Shown: positions 49,201 to 60,906 of the stretch, piece by piece
How the letters are laid out: each line of letters opens with the position of its first letter
How positions within the stretch are numbered: position 1 is the stretch's first letter
NCBI RefSeq assembly: GCF_016545825.1
Contig: NC_052618.1
Span: forward strand, 43,408,196 to 43,472,195
DNA length: 64,000 bases
Source: Eucalyptus grandis
Lineage: Eukaryota; Streptophyta; Magnoliopsida; Myrtales; Myrtaceae
Direction: 5' to 3'
Position numbers and translations under genes: made by a program
The notes under the pieces: generated by a model
What the model was told of the DNA's origin: nothing
Database searches by the model: none
The model's input: the letters and a program-made list of their open reading frames with translations, nothing else

Positions 49201-51303
49201 CTCAAGAAATGATTTAAGCTCACAGTTACCATCTTCTTCACTGCTTCTGCCTTCGCTCCTATCATCATCACTTCCTAGTTTCCTTCTTTTTGCGTGTTCG
49301 TTTTCCAAAAATACGCGGTATTGACAGACACAGTCAGCAAGAGTATCTATCAAGGAAGTTAGACACTGATGCCAACCAGTGAATTCAGAAATGCGCTCTA
49401 CACGATGTTCCAAGTATATATCTTCAATGTCGGAATCAACTTTCAGCCGCTCCTTGTTCCCAAAAATAAGCGTGTCTCCAAAGTAACAGGGCAAACTTTC
49501 CATTTCAGTGCTTATACCACTATCTGATTCCTTTAGCAGCTTCAGAACACGAGTTGCCACTTCCTTGATGGCAACATTTGTAGGAGCACAAACAATGGTT
49601 CTATGTTTCCTTTTCAAGAGAGTAAGTAGCAGTGTAGCGACGGTTTTAGTTTTCCCAGTTCCAGGAGGACCCCATATCAGGTCGACAGATGGCTTGTTCT
49701 CACAATGGAGTTTACTGAGACAGGCCCCAACTGCTTTTTTTTGGGATTCATTCAGATCATGGCTCAATCTCTTGTCAAGGCTCTCACTCTCAGAACCATT
49801 ACCTTCAGTAACACAGAGATTAGAAACTTTATCAGCCTGCAACCGAAAACATATTTCTTGTGATAATCCAGACCATGTAAATATGGTAGAAGGTTCTGAA
49901 ACTTAATCGGTGTTAATATGACATAAAGAGCATTGCACAACACAAACTTAAATCCCGTGAAAAATATAGTATAGAAAATTTTAAGGTCTAGTACCAATGA
50001 GTAAGTTGCCTCCAAGGAAGTAATTTGCCCTATTTAAGACATAATTCATTCAACTCCATATCATGAAATGGACCAACTAAAAGAAACAATCATCCTAATC
50101 TATTGATGAAACAGTATGGCTTAAAGCAACATTTATGTTATTTTCCTAATAAACTTACAAATCGACAGGAATAAAATGAAGCTTTGAAGCTTAGAGGAAT
50201 ATAATAGCAATTTTAAGTCTAAATGGACCAAAGGGACAGAAAAGGAAAGTCATACCACCAAATCTGTGCAGAGAACTTCCTTCAAAATATCCAAGTTACG
50301 ATACATATGCAACACCTTCCATATCCTTTTGTTAGTGACTATATTTATCAGGAAAATTGCATACATTGGCTTCCACGAATTATTTACTTCAAGGTTCAAT
50401 AATGTCTCCACTTCAAAGTTTGTCGATGACGTTGCCTCATCCTCTTCATCATCTTCTCCAATCATCCTAACTAATGCGAACGCCCATCTTCTTCCGAACC
50501 TCTCCAAGTCAGGAACAGTTGCTGGCTTAGCATCAGTTAGAATCAAGATATCTCCAGGCAAAGTTTTGTAAGTTTCCTTGCCACGAGTATTGGATTCATT
50601 CCACCGACTGGCCTTAACAGCATACGAGTTCCCACTTCCCGCGCTTTCCACACATTCAATAATCTCAGTGAAAGGCAGCAAAGAAATATTTTCCAAACTC
50701 GAGCACAGACTCGCCCGGGTTTCTTCCAGTAAAGGGTAGACGTACGATCCGAGATAATCCTGGACCGACTGAAATTGATCCGGTATAGTCTCCACCTACA
50801 AAAACAGCTCGGCCAATTGTCAAATATGACCAACCAACCTTGACATTTCAAAAAATACTTTGACCAAATTCCGTAAAACATAACATATACTCCTAAAATA
50901 CCGAACGAGCTTGCTGAACATAGTAGAAGCATAAAGGGTTCTATTCTACTAAGTTGAATGCAAGATTCTTATAAGGCTAGGCTTATTAAAAGCACAATCA
51001 AACAAAAAAAAGGAACGAACTAGCATCATTGGAAAATTCCCAGGTAAACACCACATTGTCGTTGAACTTAAACGAGAATAAAACCAAAAGGGCATGACAA
51101 AAGGGAAAAAAAGAAGAAGCAAAGATGAGGGAAGAATAGAGAGAAACCTGGTCATGGTAGAGGTTTTCGTTGAGAATGTCATGAAGAGACCAAGAGGAGA
51201 CAATATCAGTCAGGTCATTAGTACCATGTCTCCTCCTCCTGCTCAAACCACCCTCAGCTATCTCCACACCCACCACTCTGTTTGGGCTTCCTCCCAAACC
51301 CAT
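39639..51303 (-). CDS. two-helicase TPR protein (UPF1/SEN1-like plus UvrD-like), 12 exons, 4 frameshifts
   Basis: Exons on the - strand: 51303-51148, 50795-50256, 49836-48646, 48502-48176, 47995-47740, 47656-47440, 47326-46974, 46874-46386, 45594-44404, 44003-43650, 43194-42957, 42322-39639. All introns have GT and AG ends. Residues 1-230 form an N-terminal domain like that of plant SEN1-type helicases (DUF6469). Residues about 233-890 are a UPF1-like SF1 helicase: GPPGTGKT (288-295), VIDEAAQL (about 589), [14 protein letters not shown] and NVALTRAR. Residues about 1010-1690 are a UvrD-like helicase: GRSGTGKT (about 1112), IDEVQDL (about 1390), GDTAQTI, QNFRTH, ECKGLEF and VAITRTRQ. The rest is helical and TPR-like with a lysine-rich tail. 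Plant members are annotated as TPR and ankyrin repeat-containing protein 1-like; their role is unproven. One-base indels lie at 48320-48323, 44855-44857, 41216-41222 and about 40570-40573. With them compensated, the exons total 7998 nt, or 2665 residues. Confidence 0.88.
46066..46289 (+). mobile_element. SINE-like retroposon with 30-nt poly(A) in intron 8
   Basis: A roughly 200-bp GC-richer tract (CCGAGTGGTAGCACCCGAGC) ends in 30 consecutive A (46260-46289). It lies in the 45595-46385 intron, antisense to the host gene. The tract looks tRNA-derived but has no convincing B box, and the target duplication is weak. The long A tail suggests recent retroposition. Confidence 0.45.
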
Positions 51304-51464
51304 CTGAACCCACGTACCAAAATCTTCTACTTGTTTCTTTCTCCCCTTTTCTTGCCCATCAAAGCACCAGGGAAAAATCGCTCTGAGGTTTCAAGAAACT
51401 TTCGAGGCAAAAATTGGGCAAAGCTTGTACGGACATCATCAGCCCTTTTTTAGCTCCGAAGTGA
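51304..51464 (-). promoter_or_regulatory. helicase 5' UTR and proximal promoter
   Basis: The stretch between the start codon and the tandem duplication. No TATA box is clear. ORFs on the + strand here are antisense shadows. Confidence 0.4.
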
Positions 51465-52060
51465 GCATTCTTAGCGACGAAGAAGAATGACACGGGGAAG
51501 GCAAAGGGGTCGTCCATGGACTCTTAAAAGAAGCAACTCGAGGTCTTTTCGTCAACCCACCATTCGAGGTCTACGGAAGGCGAAAAGATGGGGCTGGGTC
51601 TTCCTCTCGTCTTCCGTACACGGTCTGATGACTTTCTTTACTGCCCAGGTGCATGTAAAGATTCCCGCTTTTCTCCGCTTTTTTAATGTTTTGATTTCTT
51701 GCAGCCTAAGCTTCGTCGACTGTTTTATATCGGAAGCGTATCATGGCATGAGTGAAGTTAATTTTTTAAGATATTAAAATTATTTGTTGATACTGAAATA
51801 ATAAGTAGATGAAAAAAAATTGAGCATTCTTAGCGACGTAGAAGAATGACACGGGGAAGGCAAAGGCTACCAAAGGAGGCGAAAATATGGGTGTACCTCG
51901 CTTCCGAACACGGTCTAATGGCTTTCTTTACTGCCCAAATGCTTGTAATGATTCCCGCTTTTCTGTCCGAAAGGTATCATCGCATGAGTGAGGTTATTTT
52001 TTGAAGATGTTAAAATTATTTGTTGATATTGAAATAATAAGTAGATGAAAAAAAAAAAAA
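51465..52060. repeat. tandem duplication upstream of the helicase gene
   Basis: Unit 1 is 51465-51817 and unit 2 is 51820-52060. Both start GAGCATTCTTAGCGACG and both end TTGATA-TGAAATAATAAG then TAGATGAAAAAA. Unit 2 lacks about 110 bp in two blocks. Parts of each unit (TACACGGTCTGATGACTTTC, GCATGTAAAGATTCCCGC) align with 17440-17640, 24310-24600 and 63320-63600. This ties the helicase 5' flank to the duplicated segments. Confidence 0.85.
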
Positions 52061-52082
52061 AAGGGATAAATCTTAACCAGAA

Positions 52083-52507
52083 AAATAATGACACGAATAG
52101 TCCCTGCACTTTAATATAATGTGCAATTTGATCTTCGAAATTTTGATTTGTTTAATATGGCTCTTGAACTTTAACCCAATATGTAATGTGGTCTTTGAAC
52201 TTTTCAATTGTTTAATGTAATCCATGAACTTTTGATAAATACTCAATACAATCTCCAAACTATATGAAAATATTGAATGTATTTTTTTAATTGATTCAAG
52301 AGTAGGGATGGCATTGAACATTTTGATACAAGTTCAGGAACTGTATTGAATATGTATCAAAATTTTATGGATTATATGAAAAAAATTAAAAGTTCATGAA
52401 CCACATTACACATTGGGCTAAAATTCAGAGACCACATCAAACAAATTGAAAGTTTATGGACTAAATTACACATTAGGCCAAAGTTTGGAGACTATTTGTA
52501 TCATTTT
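52083..52507. mobile_element. palindromic (fold-back) MITE, about 425 bp
   Basis: The left half (52083-52270) and the reverse complement of the right half (52507-52310) align along about 190 bp. Shared words are AATAGTC, AATGTGTAAT-like, ATGTGGTC, CCAATGTGTAATGTGG and CATGAACTTTT. The transcript would form a long hairpin. No coding capacity. Confidence 0.85.
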
Positions 52508-52559
52508 CTCTAACTAGAAGTAGACAATGAATGTGAACTTTCTACTTCAATCGTTTGAC

Positions 52560-53934
52560 TTTTATTTTTGAGCATCTATATTGATATAATATAGAATTAA
52601 TATCATGAAAAATCTTTAATCATCAAAAACTCTAAACCGATACACCTATCCCAAATTAATTTTTTAACTATAAAAAACCTCAAACTTGTATATTTATAAT
52701 AACTTTACCTTATGTTAATTTTCATTAAATTGGAATAATACCATGAAAAATAATAAATTGGTACAAATGTGATAAATGAAAGGTAAAATCTTAAATTGGT
52801 ACATCCATTCTAACTGCCACATATCATCTAAATCAACAATTTAATTGTAAAATTTAACAAATACTAATAGAAAGTAAATTTATCACAGGTGTATCGGTTT
52901 TTTTATAATAAAAAATTAGCGAAGTAAATTTATCACATATGTACCAATTTTGCATTTTCTGTGGTATTAACCCTATATCATTAAAAACTCTTTCAAAGAA
53001 CTGCCGGAAAACTCAATATTCAAAATTGTAGATAGTTAGAGATGCCTCCTCATTAGTTTTGCCAAATTCTCAACGAAGCAAGGCTACAGTCATATGCCTT
53101 TTCCGTCGAGTATTGTCAATCAAAGAAGAATCAAATTGGTAATTCCTATCATCTCTCAGTTACTTATCTCCATAATGAGTTATAATATTTATGGACTTCC
53201 GAAACTTTATTGAGAGTTATTTTTAGGAAAGTAATTGCAATCACTATGTTATGAGTGGTTCTTTCGCTCTGCTTGAAGTTCTACTTCCATTAATTATAAA
53301 ATCACAAATTATTTTCTATGTCTTGATTGATTCCATACGACAATATGCATTAAAAAGTCTGCACTGACATTGTTTCAAGCTCAGCTTGCACAAGTATATT
53401 CGATAAGTGCATTTAAAGCATTTAGCCTTGGTTAATACATTCTTATATAAAATGTTGAAATATAACATTTCAAAATATTAAGATGCGCAAGTCATTATCA
53501 ACAAATCCATATTAAAAAAAAATGTGAGAGGAACATCACTTTAATAAAAGGCCAATAGAGTAAAAGCTTTTAAAAGGCCAGTTGCCAGTCTCACAAAATT
53601 CAACCAATTTCGCGCCGAAAGCTAAAAAGATGTGATAAGTTCAGGAATCTATTCATGTATAATGAGTCAATGACATGATGATGAATAGATACTATGTTTT
53701 AAAGCTTCAATTCATTTGTAATATGTAGGGCCCATCGTCATCATGCTATAAGAGTTTTTATGATGTTGGCTATATTAATTAATATTGAGATTTACTGTTT
53801 TACAAGATTGTCTAATGAGGTGAGATATACAGATTTTTAATTACTCTAATATGACACTAGCTTGCGCGGGTTGAATAGAGCTTGGTTTGTGATGAGAAGA
53901 TATGTGACTTAAAACTTTATATATAATACTCAAA
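52560..53934 (+). repeat. additional copy (C) of the about 1.3-kb duplicated subunit
   Basis: It aligns with 19010-19790 of copy A and 55120-55735 of copy B. Shared words are ATTAAAAACTCTT, GAGTATTGTCAATCAAAG, GTCTGCACT-ACATTGTTTC and CTTTAATAAAAGG. It is more diverged than A is from B. A MITE (52594-52973) sits near its start. It retains the 30-bp stretch that the LINE insertion removed from copy B. Confidence 0.82.
52594..52973. mobile_element. 380-bp MITE, diverged relative of 36904-37414
   Basis: The left end is GAATTAATATC and the right end is GGTATTAACCC; these are inverted with mismatches. Internal words GTACCAATTT and ATTTATCACA match the other MITE. TATA flanks both ends. The uninterrupted sequence at 19030 and 55140 (TTGATATATTATTAAAAACT-like) shows the empty site. 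Confidence 0.75.
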
Positions 53935-55734
53935 TCTCTTTTCTAATCCTGATACACAAATAACTTTATATAAATAGTAGTTGTAGAATGCAATTTGTGA
54001 CGCATAATCTCATTGAGCCAATATTACAATTAGATCATTTTTATTCCACATTAAGCAATATGGATTTCAAATCAAATGCACAAATCCTTTTATCTCCATT
54101 TATTGTGTTCTAAATTTTAATTAAGGAGATCTTCGGATGGCTTTCACGGCTTGTATGCACATGGTGAACCATTGTGTCACTACGGGGCACACCGGCTTTG
54201 CTTCCCAAATGCAGGCGACGCACTATGAAATGCTTCGTCCCGAGGCATCATGCGACAGAGCCTTTTTTTCTCGAGCCTGGGTGGGTCGTTGTCTCCTCGT
54301 CCTCCCTACATCCTCGTCCCGAGGCATCAGCGCAAGTGATTGGGGAAGAGATTTATAATAGAAATAAGAAGTAGAAAAAATATCTTATCGTTTTCAGGAA
54401 CAATTTTTGGAAATAAGTCATTTTCTTTCTTTTCTTTTTTTCTCCTTCCTCATGCCGCCACCACCGTCTGCCATCGCTCGCCGCCTATCTCCGTCCAACA
54501 ACCAGCTAGAGGAGGAAGAAGAGGAGACGGGAAAAAAAAAAAAAAAAAAGAGAGAAAAAATCTATAAAAAATTATTAAAAAATTAAAAGAAATTCTACGG
54601 CACAAAAAAACTTGCGGGTCGTACTAAACACATTCTTGCTTTTTTCTATTGTGAAAATAAAAATTTTATATAGTTACCAAATACGTTATTTTATTCCAAA
54701 ATTACTCCGAGAATAGAAATAGAAAATAATTATTTTAAAAAAAAAATTGTTTCCGATAATAGAAATGTTACCAAACATGTTTGGTGGATACATTCCTTAA
54801 TGAAGTCAATATTCTCGGACATTATTAAAGTTATCTAATGCACAATGCGCTGGCTGTCGTCTAGTAAATCGTATAGAAAAAAGAGATGTGAAATGAGTGT
54901 CACTTTAGAAAAAGTCAGAAGTTCTTTCGACATATAGCATATAAAAAGTCACGCTGGCAATCTCTCGTTTCATTCGCAAAGCCAAGGAAAATCTCCCATT
55001 AACCTTACATACTCAAGTAGTGCCCTCATTGAGACAAACGATAAGGCAAACACATCTATGTTTGATGTAAAAGTCCACGAAATGTTCTATCAAGTTCATG
55101 TGGAACAAATGTCTGAAACATTGGTACAGACATCCATATTGATAGATTATTAAAAATCTTTAAAAGGTTTGCCCGAAAACTCGACACTTAAAATTGTTAA
55201 TAGTTAGAGGCACCTCATCCTTATTATTTTTGTCAAATCCTCGACAAAGCGAGTTGCTATCAGACGTCGTTTTCTATCAAGTATTGTCAATCAAAGGAGA
55301 ATCGATTGGGTAATTCATATCGTCTCTTAATTATTTCTCTCCATATGGACTTCCAAAACTCCATTGAGAGTGCGTTTCAGAAGAGTAAATGCAGTCACTA
55401 TGCTATGTTGTGGAGTGTCGCTCTTTCACTTTGCTTTCAGTTCTATTTCTATTAATTACAAAATCACAAATCATTTTCTACGTTTTGATTTATTCGGGAC
55501 AACAATATGCATTAAAAGGTCTGCACTAACATTGTTTCGAGCTCTCCTTGCACGATTATACTGAATAAGTGCATTTAAAACATCCAGCTGTGGTTAAAAC
55601 ATTCTTATATAAAAATGTTGAAATATAATATTTTGAAATATTAGCAGAATCCTTAGATTTTTATCGTTATCTAGCATGATGCGTGGATCGTAAAGATGGC
55701 ACGAGATAATCACTTTAATAAAAGGTCAATAGAT

Positions 55735-56890
55735 GAACCAGAAACAAAATTACCCTGCTAAAGAATGCTGAAGATGATTGGGTGAGAGAGGAACAACTTT
55801 TGAAGCAGATGACAAAGATATACTTTAAAAATTTGTATGAGTCAGTGGGGTGTCGAGATTTTCAACCTATCCTTCACCAAATTCCAACCTATGTTGATGA
55901 AACGATGAACCAACAGCTAGTAAAATCTATTACTTTGGAGGAGATTACGGCTGCAATGCAACAATTAGGAACTACTAAAGCTCCAGGACTGGATGGGCTT
56001 AATGGACTCTTCTTCAGGAATCACTGGCTAGCTATAGGCCAGGATATTTTTAGGGAGGTACAGAATTTTCTTGATATGGGTTATCTAAATCCAGACATGA
56101 ACAGAACCCAAATCACCCTAATTCCTAAAATCCCGAACCTCGAAAAGCTTGAACAATTTTGCCCAATCAGCCTATGCAATTTTGTCTACAAAATCATATC
56201 CAAAGTATTAACCAATAGACTTAAACCTCTGCTACCAAGCCTTATTGCTGAAGAACAAAGTGCTTTTGTAAGGGGTAGACAAATTCAAGATAATATCCTC
56301 ATTGTGCAGGAAGTACCCCATAGGATGCGAACTCGAGAGAGGAAAAGTAAATTCCAAGCCATCCTAAAGTTAGATATGTAGAAGGCGTATGATCGGATTG
56401 AATGAGACTTCCTTCGAGAATGCTTAATCAAGATGGGTTTATGTGATAAGTGGGTACAATGGGTGATACAATGCGTTTCAACGGTTTCATTTAGTATCAA
56501 TTTCAATGGGGAACTCCTACCTTCATTCAAGCCAACCAGAGGGATTCGATAGGGTGACCCACTATCCCCTTATCTCTTCATTTTAGTGGCAAACACCCTC
56601 TCTAACCTGATGAAGCAAGCTGTAGTAGATGGTACACTCCAAGGAATCAAGCTGAATAGAAGTTGTCCTACTCTATCACACTTGCTATTTGTGGATGACT
56701 CAATTTTCTTTCTCAATGGAACCATATTAGAATGCCAAAATCTGGCGGCCATTTTACACCAATATTGCTTTGCATCAGGCCAGGCTATTAATCTTAATAA
56801 GTCAGGCATATATTTTAGTAAAAGCCGTCCAGTGAACTTGAGAAGAAATATGGTTTCAGAATTGAGAGTTCCAGAGATAGAGAAAACATG
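55735..56890 (+). pseudogene. LINE reverse transcriptase fragment
   Basis: Frame of 55782 with in-frame stops near 56379, 56403, 56548 and 56889. The 5' end starts just upstream of the RT fingers, so endonuclease is absent. FVDD catalytic residues are intact, but the chain is broken before them. Confidence 0.88.
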
Positions 56891-56965
56891 AAAGTATTTA
56901 GGAATTCCTTCGGATTAGGGAGTCTCGAAGAAAGATATGTTCGCTTGGATTCTAGCTAAGTTAAT

Positions 56966-58816
56966 ATGAAGTTGGAAAGCCAAAAGGATAATTTGTTGTC
57001 AAAAACAGGGAATGAAATATTGATTAAATCAGTGGTACAGGCCATTCCTCAATATGCAATGTCCATTTTCAAAATCCCTGTTTCAATTTACAAATCTATT
57101 GAGAAGAAAATTGCCAATTTATGGTGGAGAAATAGTAACAAATCTGCTGGGATTTATTGGAAAAAATGGGAAACTCTGAAACTTAGGAAGGATGAGGGGG
57201 GTCTAGGCTTCAAAGATTTACTTGCCTTCGATACAAGTATGTTAGGGAAGCAAGCTTGGCATTTTTCACAACAACCTCAGTCCCTGCTAAGCCAAGTGAT
57301 GAAGGGTCTCTATTACCCACAAGGTGATTTTTGGAAAGCTAGAAAAGGTTCCCAACCTTTGTGGGGATGTCAAAGCATTATCCTTGGAAGAGACTCTATA
57401 TCACCATTTGTTATGTATTCGGTGGGAAATGGAAAGAAAATTTCGATTCGAGAAGATAAATGGTTGAGAAGTAGACTCATTGGTGGCCCAGCAACAAAAA
57501 ATGAGCCGGTTAATGTGGCTGGACTAATAGAACCAGGAACTGGGAAATGGGATGAACCAAGGGTAAGATCGTTGTTTGATGATCAAAGAGTGAAGGAAAT
57601 CCTAGCAATCCCTATTGGACTACCTACTACAGAAAACAAATTGGTCTAGATGAACAACAAGTCAGGGTCCCATACAGTTAAAGGCGGTTATTTCACCACT
57701 AGAGATGGATCAGCTAGCACACATACAATAATAGCAACTTCATCTCACCAAATGAAACCTCAACTTTGGAAATATATTTGGCACTTCGGAACTCTACCCA
57801 AAGTCAAATTATTTCTCTGGAATGCATGTCAAAATGCATTGCCCACACTGGATAACTTGCACATGAGAAGAATAATACCTGCCCCATTATGTCCCATATG
57901 CAAACAAGAAGTTGAAACCATTGAACATACCCTCTTGCTCTGCCCATGGACAACTCAAATATGGTGCGCTACCTCCCTGCAAATCAAAATATCAAGATTT
58001 GGTTTAACAAGACTCGATGAATGGCTGTGCATGTTAAAATAAGACCCACAAGGAGATCTGAAGTTCGACCTAACCGCAACAACCTTATGGTGCATATGGA
58101 AAGATAGGAATCACTTCATTTTTGGACAACGTCCGCTGCATCCGCAACAAACATTGTTCAAAGCCTTAGCTCTACACGAGAACTTTGTCACGTGGAACCG
58201 AAAACCAAAGGGAGAGAAGACAAGCGAGACCCAGACTTACCAATGGCAATCCCTCACCTTAGATGTGCTGAAAGTTAACATTGATGCCTATTTTGTCCGG
58301 AATGAAGAAGCGGCTACAACTTCTGAGGAGAACAAGGGATCGAACGAAGAAGCGACTGCAATTTCGGAGGAGAACAGGAGATCCATCGCTTGCATTTGTC
58401 GAGACTCCAAGGGGTGAATCGTTGATGGCTTCTCGAAGTTGGTGGTGGTTTCCTCGGCAGAACAGACGGAGGCCATGGCTCTTCTCAAAACCCTAGAGTT
58501 CCTTTCTTCTAGATCTGAGTTGAGGCTGCAAGTACACTCTAACTGCCTTCCGCTCGTGCAAAGTGTTCTGGCTTTGACAAAAACAAGTTGGGAAGTAGAG
58601 GCTATCGTGGACCGGATAAAGACCAAGCTAAATGAATTTTCTCGCCTTTCTCTGGCCCATTGTAGCAGGGAGTCTAATAGGACGGCAGATTGGCTTGCAA
58701 AAGCCCAAAGAACTAACTGTCTTCCTAGTAATTGGATAGCTAATCCCCTACCCAGCCTTTTTGATTTGTTATGTGCTGATGCTTTTGATGTATTTCCTCC
58801 AAACTTGGCTAAGTAA
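56966..58816 (+). pseudogene. LINE RT thumb, zf-RVT and RNase H fragments
   Basis: Frame differs from the upstream RT by one shift. It is open from 56966 to a stop at 57647, from 57650 to 58042, from 58154 to 58417 and from 58439 to 58816, all in the same frame. It was therefore one reading frame interrupted only by stops. Confidence 0.85.
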
Positions 58817-60906
58817 ATCCATAGTAACCGTATTTTCAACCAAAAAAAAAAAAAATCAATCGATTTCGCACCGAATGCTAAAGAGATGTAATAGGTAGGG
58901 GAATCTATTCACATTTGATATGCCATTCACACAATGATAGATAGATATCATGTTCCGATGCTTCGATTCGGTAAATTGTAAGACTTGTCATCATCGTGCA
59001 TGGTGAACCACCGCATTGCTACCGGTGGAGGTATCAAAATGGGTTTAAAATCCATATTTTGACTCATATTTAATGGTGTGAGTCGTAAATGGGTTACCTT
59101 AAATTTTAAAAACAAGCTTAAGTAGGTTATAAATGGGTTACTTAACAATTTAATTCGTCTTAAATGTGTATTAAATAGGTTACGTAACAAGCTTAAATGA
59201 ATCATAAACAAGTCATTTTTGTTTTTAAAAAAAATTTCTGACTTTTTCTTATAATTTTTTTATTTTTTTCTTTTCTTTTGTTTTCTTTTTCCTTTTAAAA
59301 AAAAATCTTTCTTAGTTGGTGGCTATCATGAAGACAATTGGCAAACGGCCACAGACAAGCTCGTCGACCTTTGGCACTGGCGAGGCTCAAGCCTTGTCAA
59401 TTTGGAGAGACTTGAGCTAGCTAGAGGTCATCGAGCACTAGGGGCTAGCAAGCTCGAGCTCGCAATCCGACCTCTAGCAAGGCTTGAGCTTGCCAACATC
59501 GAGTAAGAGTTTAGCCTTGTTAGATCTGGAGAGGTGGAGCCTCGCCCTCCACTCTTGCCCAAGGCAGGCTCAGCTCGGCTAGATCCAACTTTGGTTGATT
59601 TTAAATTGTGAATATCTATATTGATGTACTATCACAAAAACTTCTCACAGGATTGCCTGGAAACTTGAGACTTCAAACCATAGATGGTTAGAGGTGTCTC
59701 AAAAAAGTGAGCCGCCAACTACTTGTTATCTGAACAATTGAATATGTTTATTATTGAGTTCTTTTTTTTTTCTTTTTATCAAAAGAGAATCAATTACATA
59801 ATTTCTACCGTCTCTTAATTATTTTTGTCCCTAACGAGTAGACTATACAAATACTATTGAGTGTGATTTTATTTTTCACTTCGTTTTAAATTTTATTTGA
59901 TTTATTATAAAGTCACCACTCATTTTCTATGTTTCATCAATTCAATATGACAATATGAATATGCACTTACTTTGTTTCACGTAGTTCCTTACACAATGGT
60001 CTTCGATATTCCACATGTCCAACTTTGGTTGGTACGTTCCTTGATAATGTCAGAGTATGATATTCCCAAACATTATTAAAGTTATCTAACGTGCAATGCT
60101 CGGATTGTTGTCTAGTAAATCGTACAAAAAAAGAAACGCAACAGGAATATCGCTTCAGTAAAAGTCTGAAATTCTTTAGACGAACGGCTTTTCAAAAAGC
60201 CACGTTGGCAATCTCACATTTCATTCGCAAAGCCGAGGAAAATCTGTCCCCATTAACCTCACATAATTCTACAGTTCCTATTATTGAGACAAATGACGAG
60301 GCAAACATATTTATGTTTGACGTAAATTCCACAAAATGGTAGATCAAGTTCATGTTGGACAAATGCCTGGAACATTGGTACAGACGTAAGAATTACTGGT
60401 CGACCTAGAGTGACCCCCTGAGAAGTATAGATATTTCAATATTATGACTACAGTCTACATTAGACTTGGGAATCTATAATATGTATTGTCTGAAGAGGCC
60501 ATGAGAACCACGACACCCGATTTTAATAATAATTAAGTATGCACATAAACGATGTCCATAACTCGTAATTTATCAATCGAAGAAAAGGTAGAAAGAGATT
60601 TCTTCCATCTTGGAGGAAAGTATAGCCTTATCCAATGTTCAGCCTAACATTTTATCTTACTATAAGTGGTCTTTCAACATGTGTAAAGGAGATGAAATCA
60701 GTCCCACTTACAAAAATTTGGGATTCAAAAGTGCCTGAATCTGGCTCGATTACAATTTATGATCATGTTAACGAGTGGCCAGATTTTTGTTTATCATTCG
60801 TCATTTAATCTGATATCGCATCATCTGCAGCACAATTATGTATGCGCCGAAAAAAAAAAAAAAAAAATCTTTCGTATCGTGACAATTTTACATTACATAT
60901 GAGAAG

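Larger units (their letters stand above)
55735..58855 (+). mobile_element. decayed 5'-truncated LINE (L1 clade) with RT, zf-RVT and RNase H
   Basis: The reverse-transcriptase part (55782-56890) has the KAPGLDG and ISLCNFVYKIISKVLTNRLK blocks and the catalytic FVDD (56688-56699). A zf-RVT region with LPKVKLFLWNA and CPICKQEVETIEH-LLLCPW follows (57770-57960). An RVT_3-type RNase H lies at 58260-58790 and ends HCSRESNRTADWLAK. Its second acidic residue is replaced (VHSNCLPL, where a D is usual). About eight in-frame stops and one frameshift (56890-56965) make it dead. The endonuclease and ORF1 are missing. A 14-nt poly(A) at 58842-58855 marks the 3' end. The left edge is where copy A and copy B diverge. 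Confidence 0.92.
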
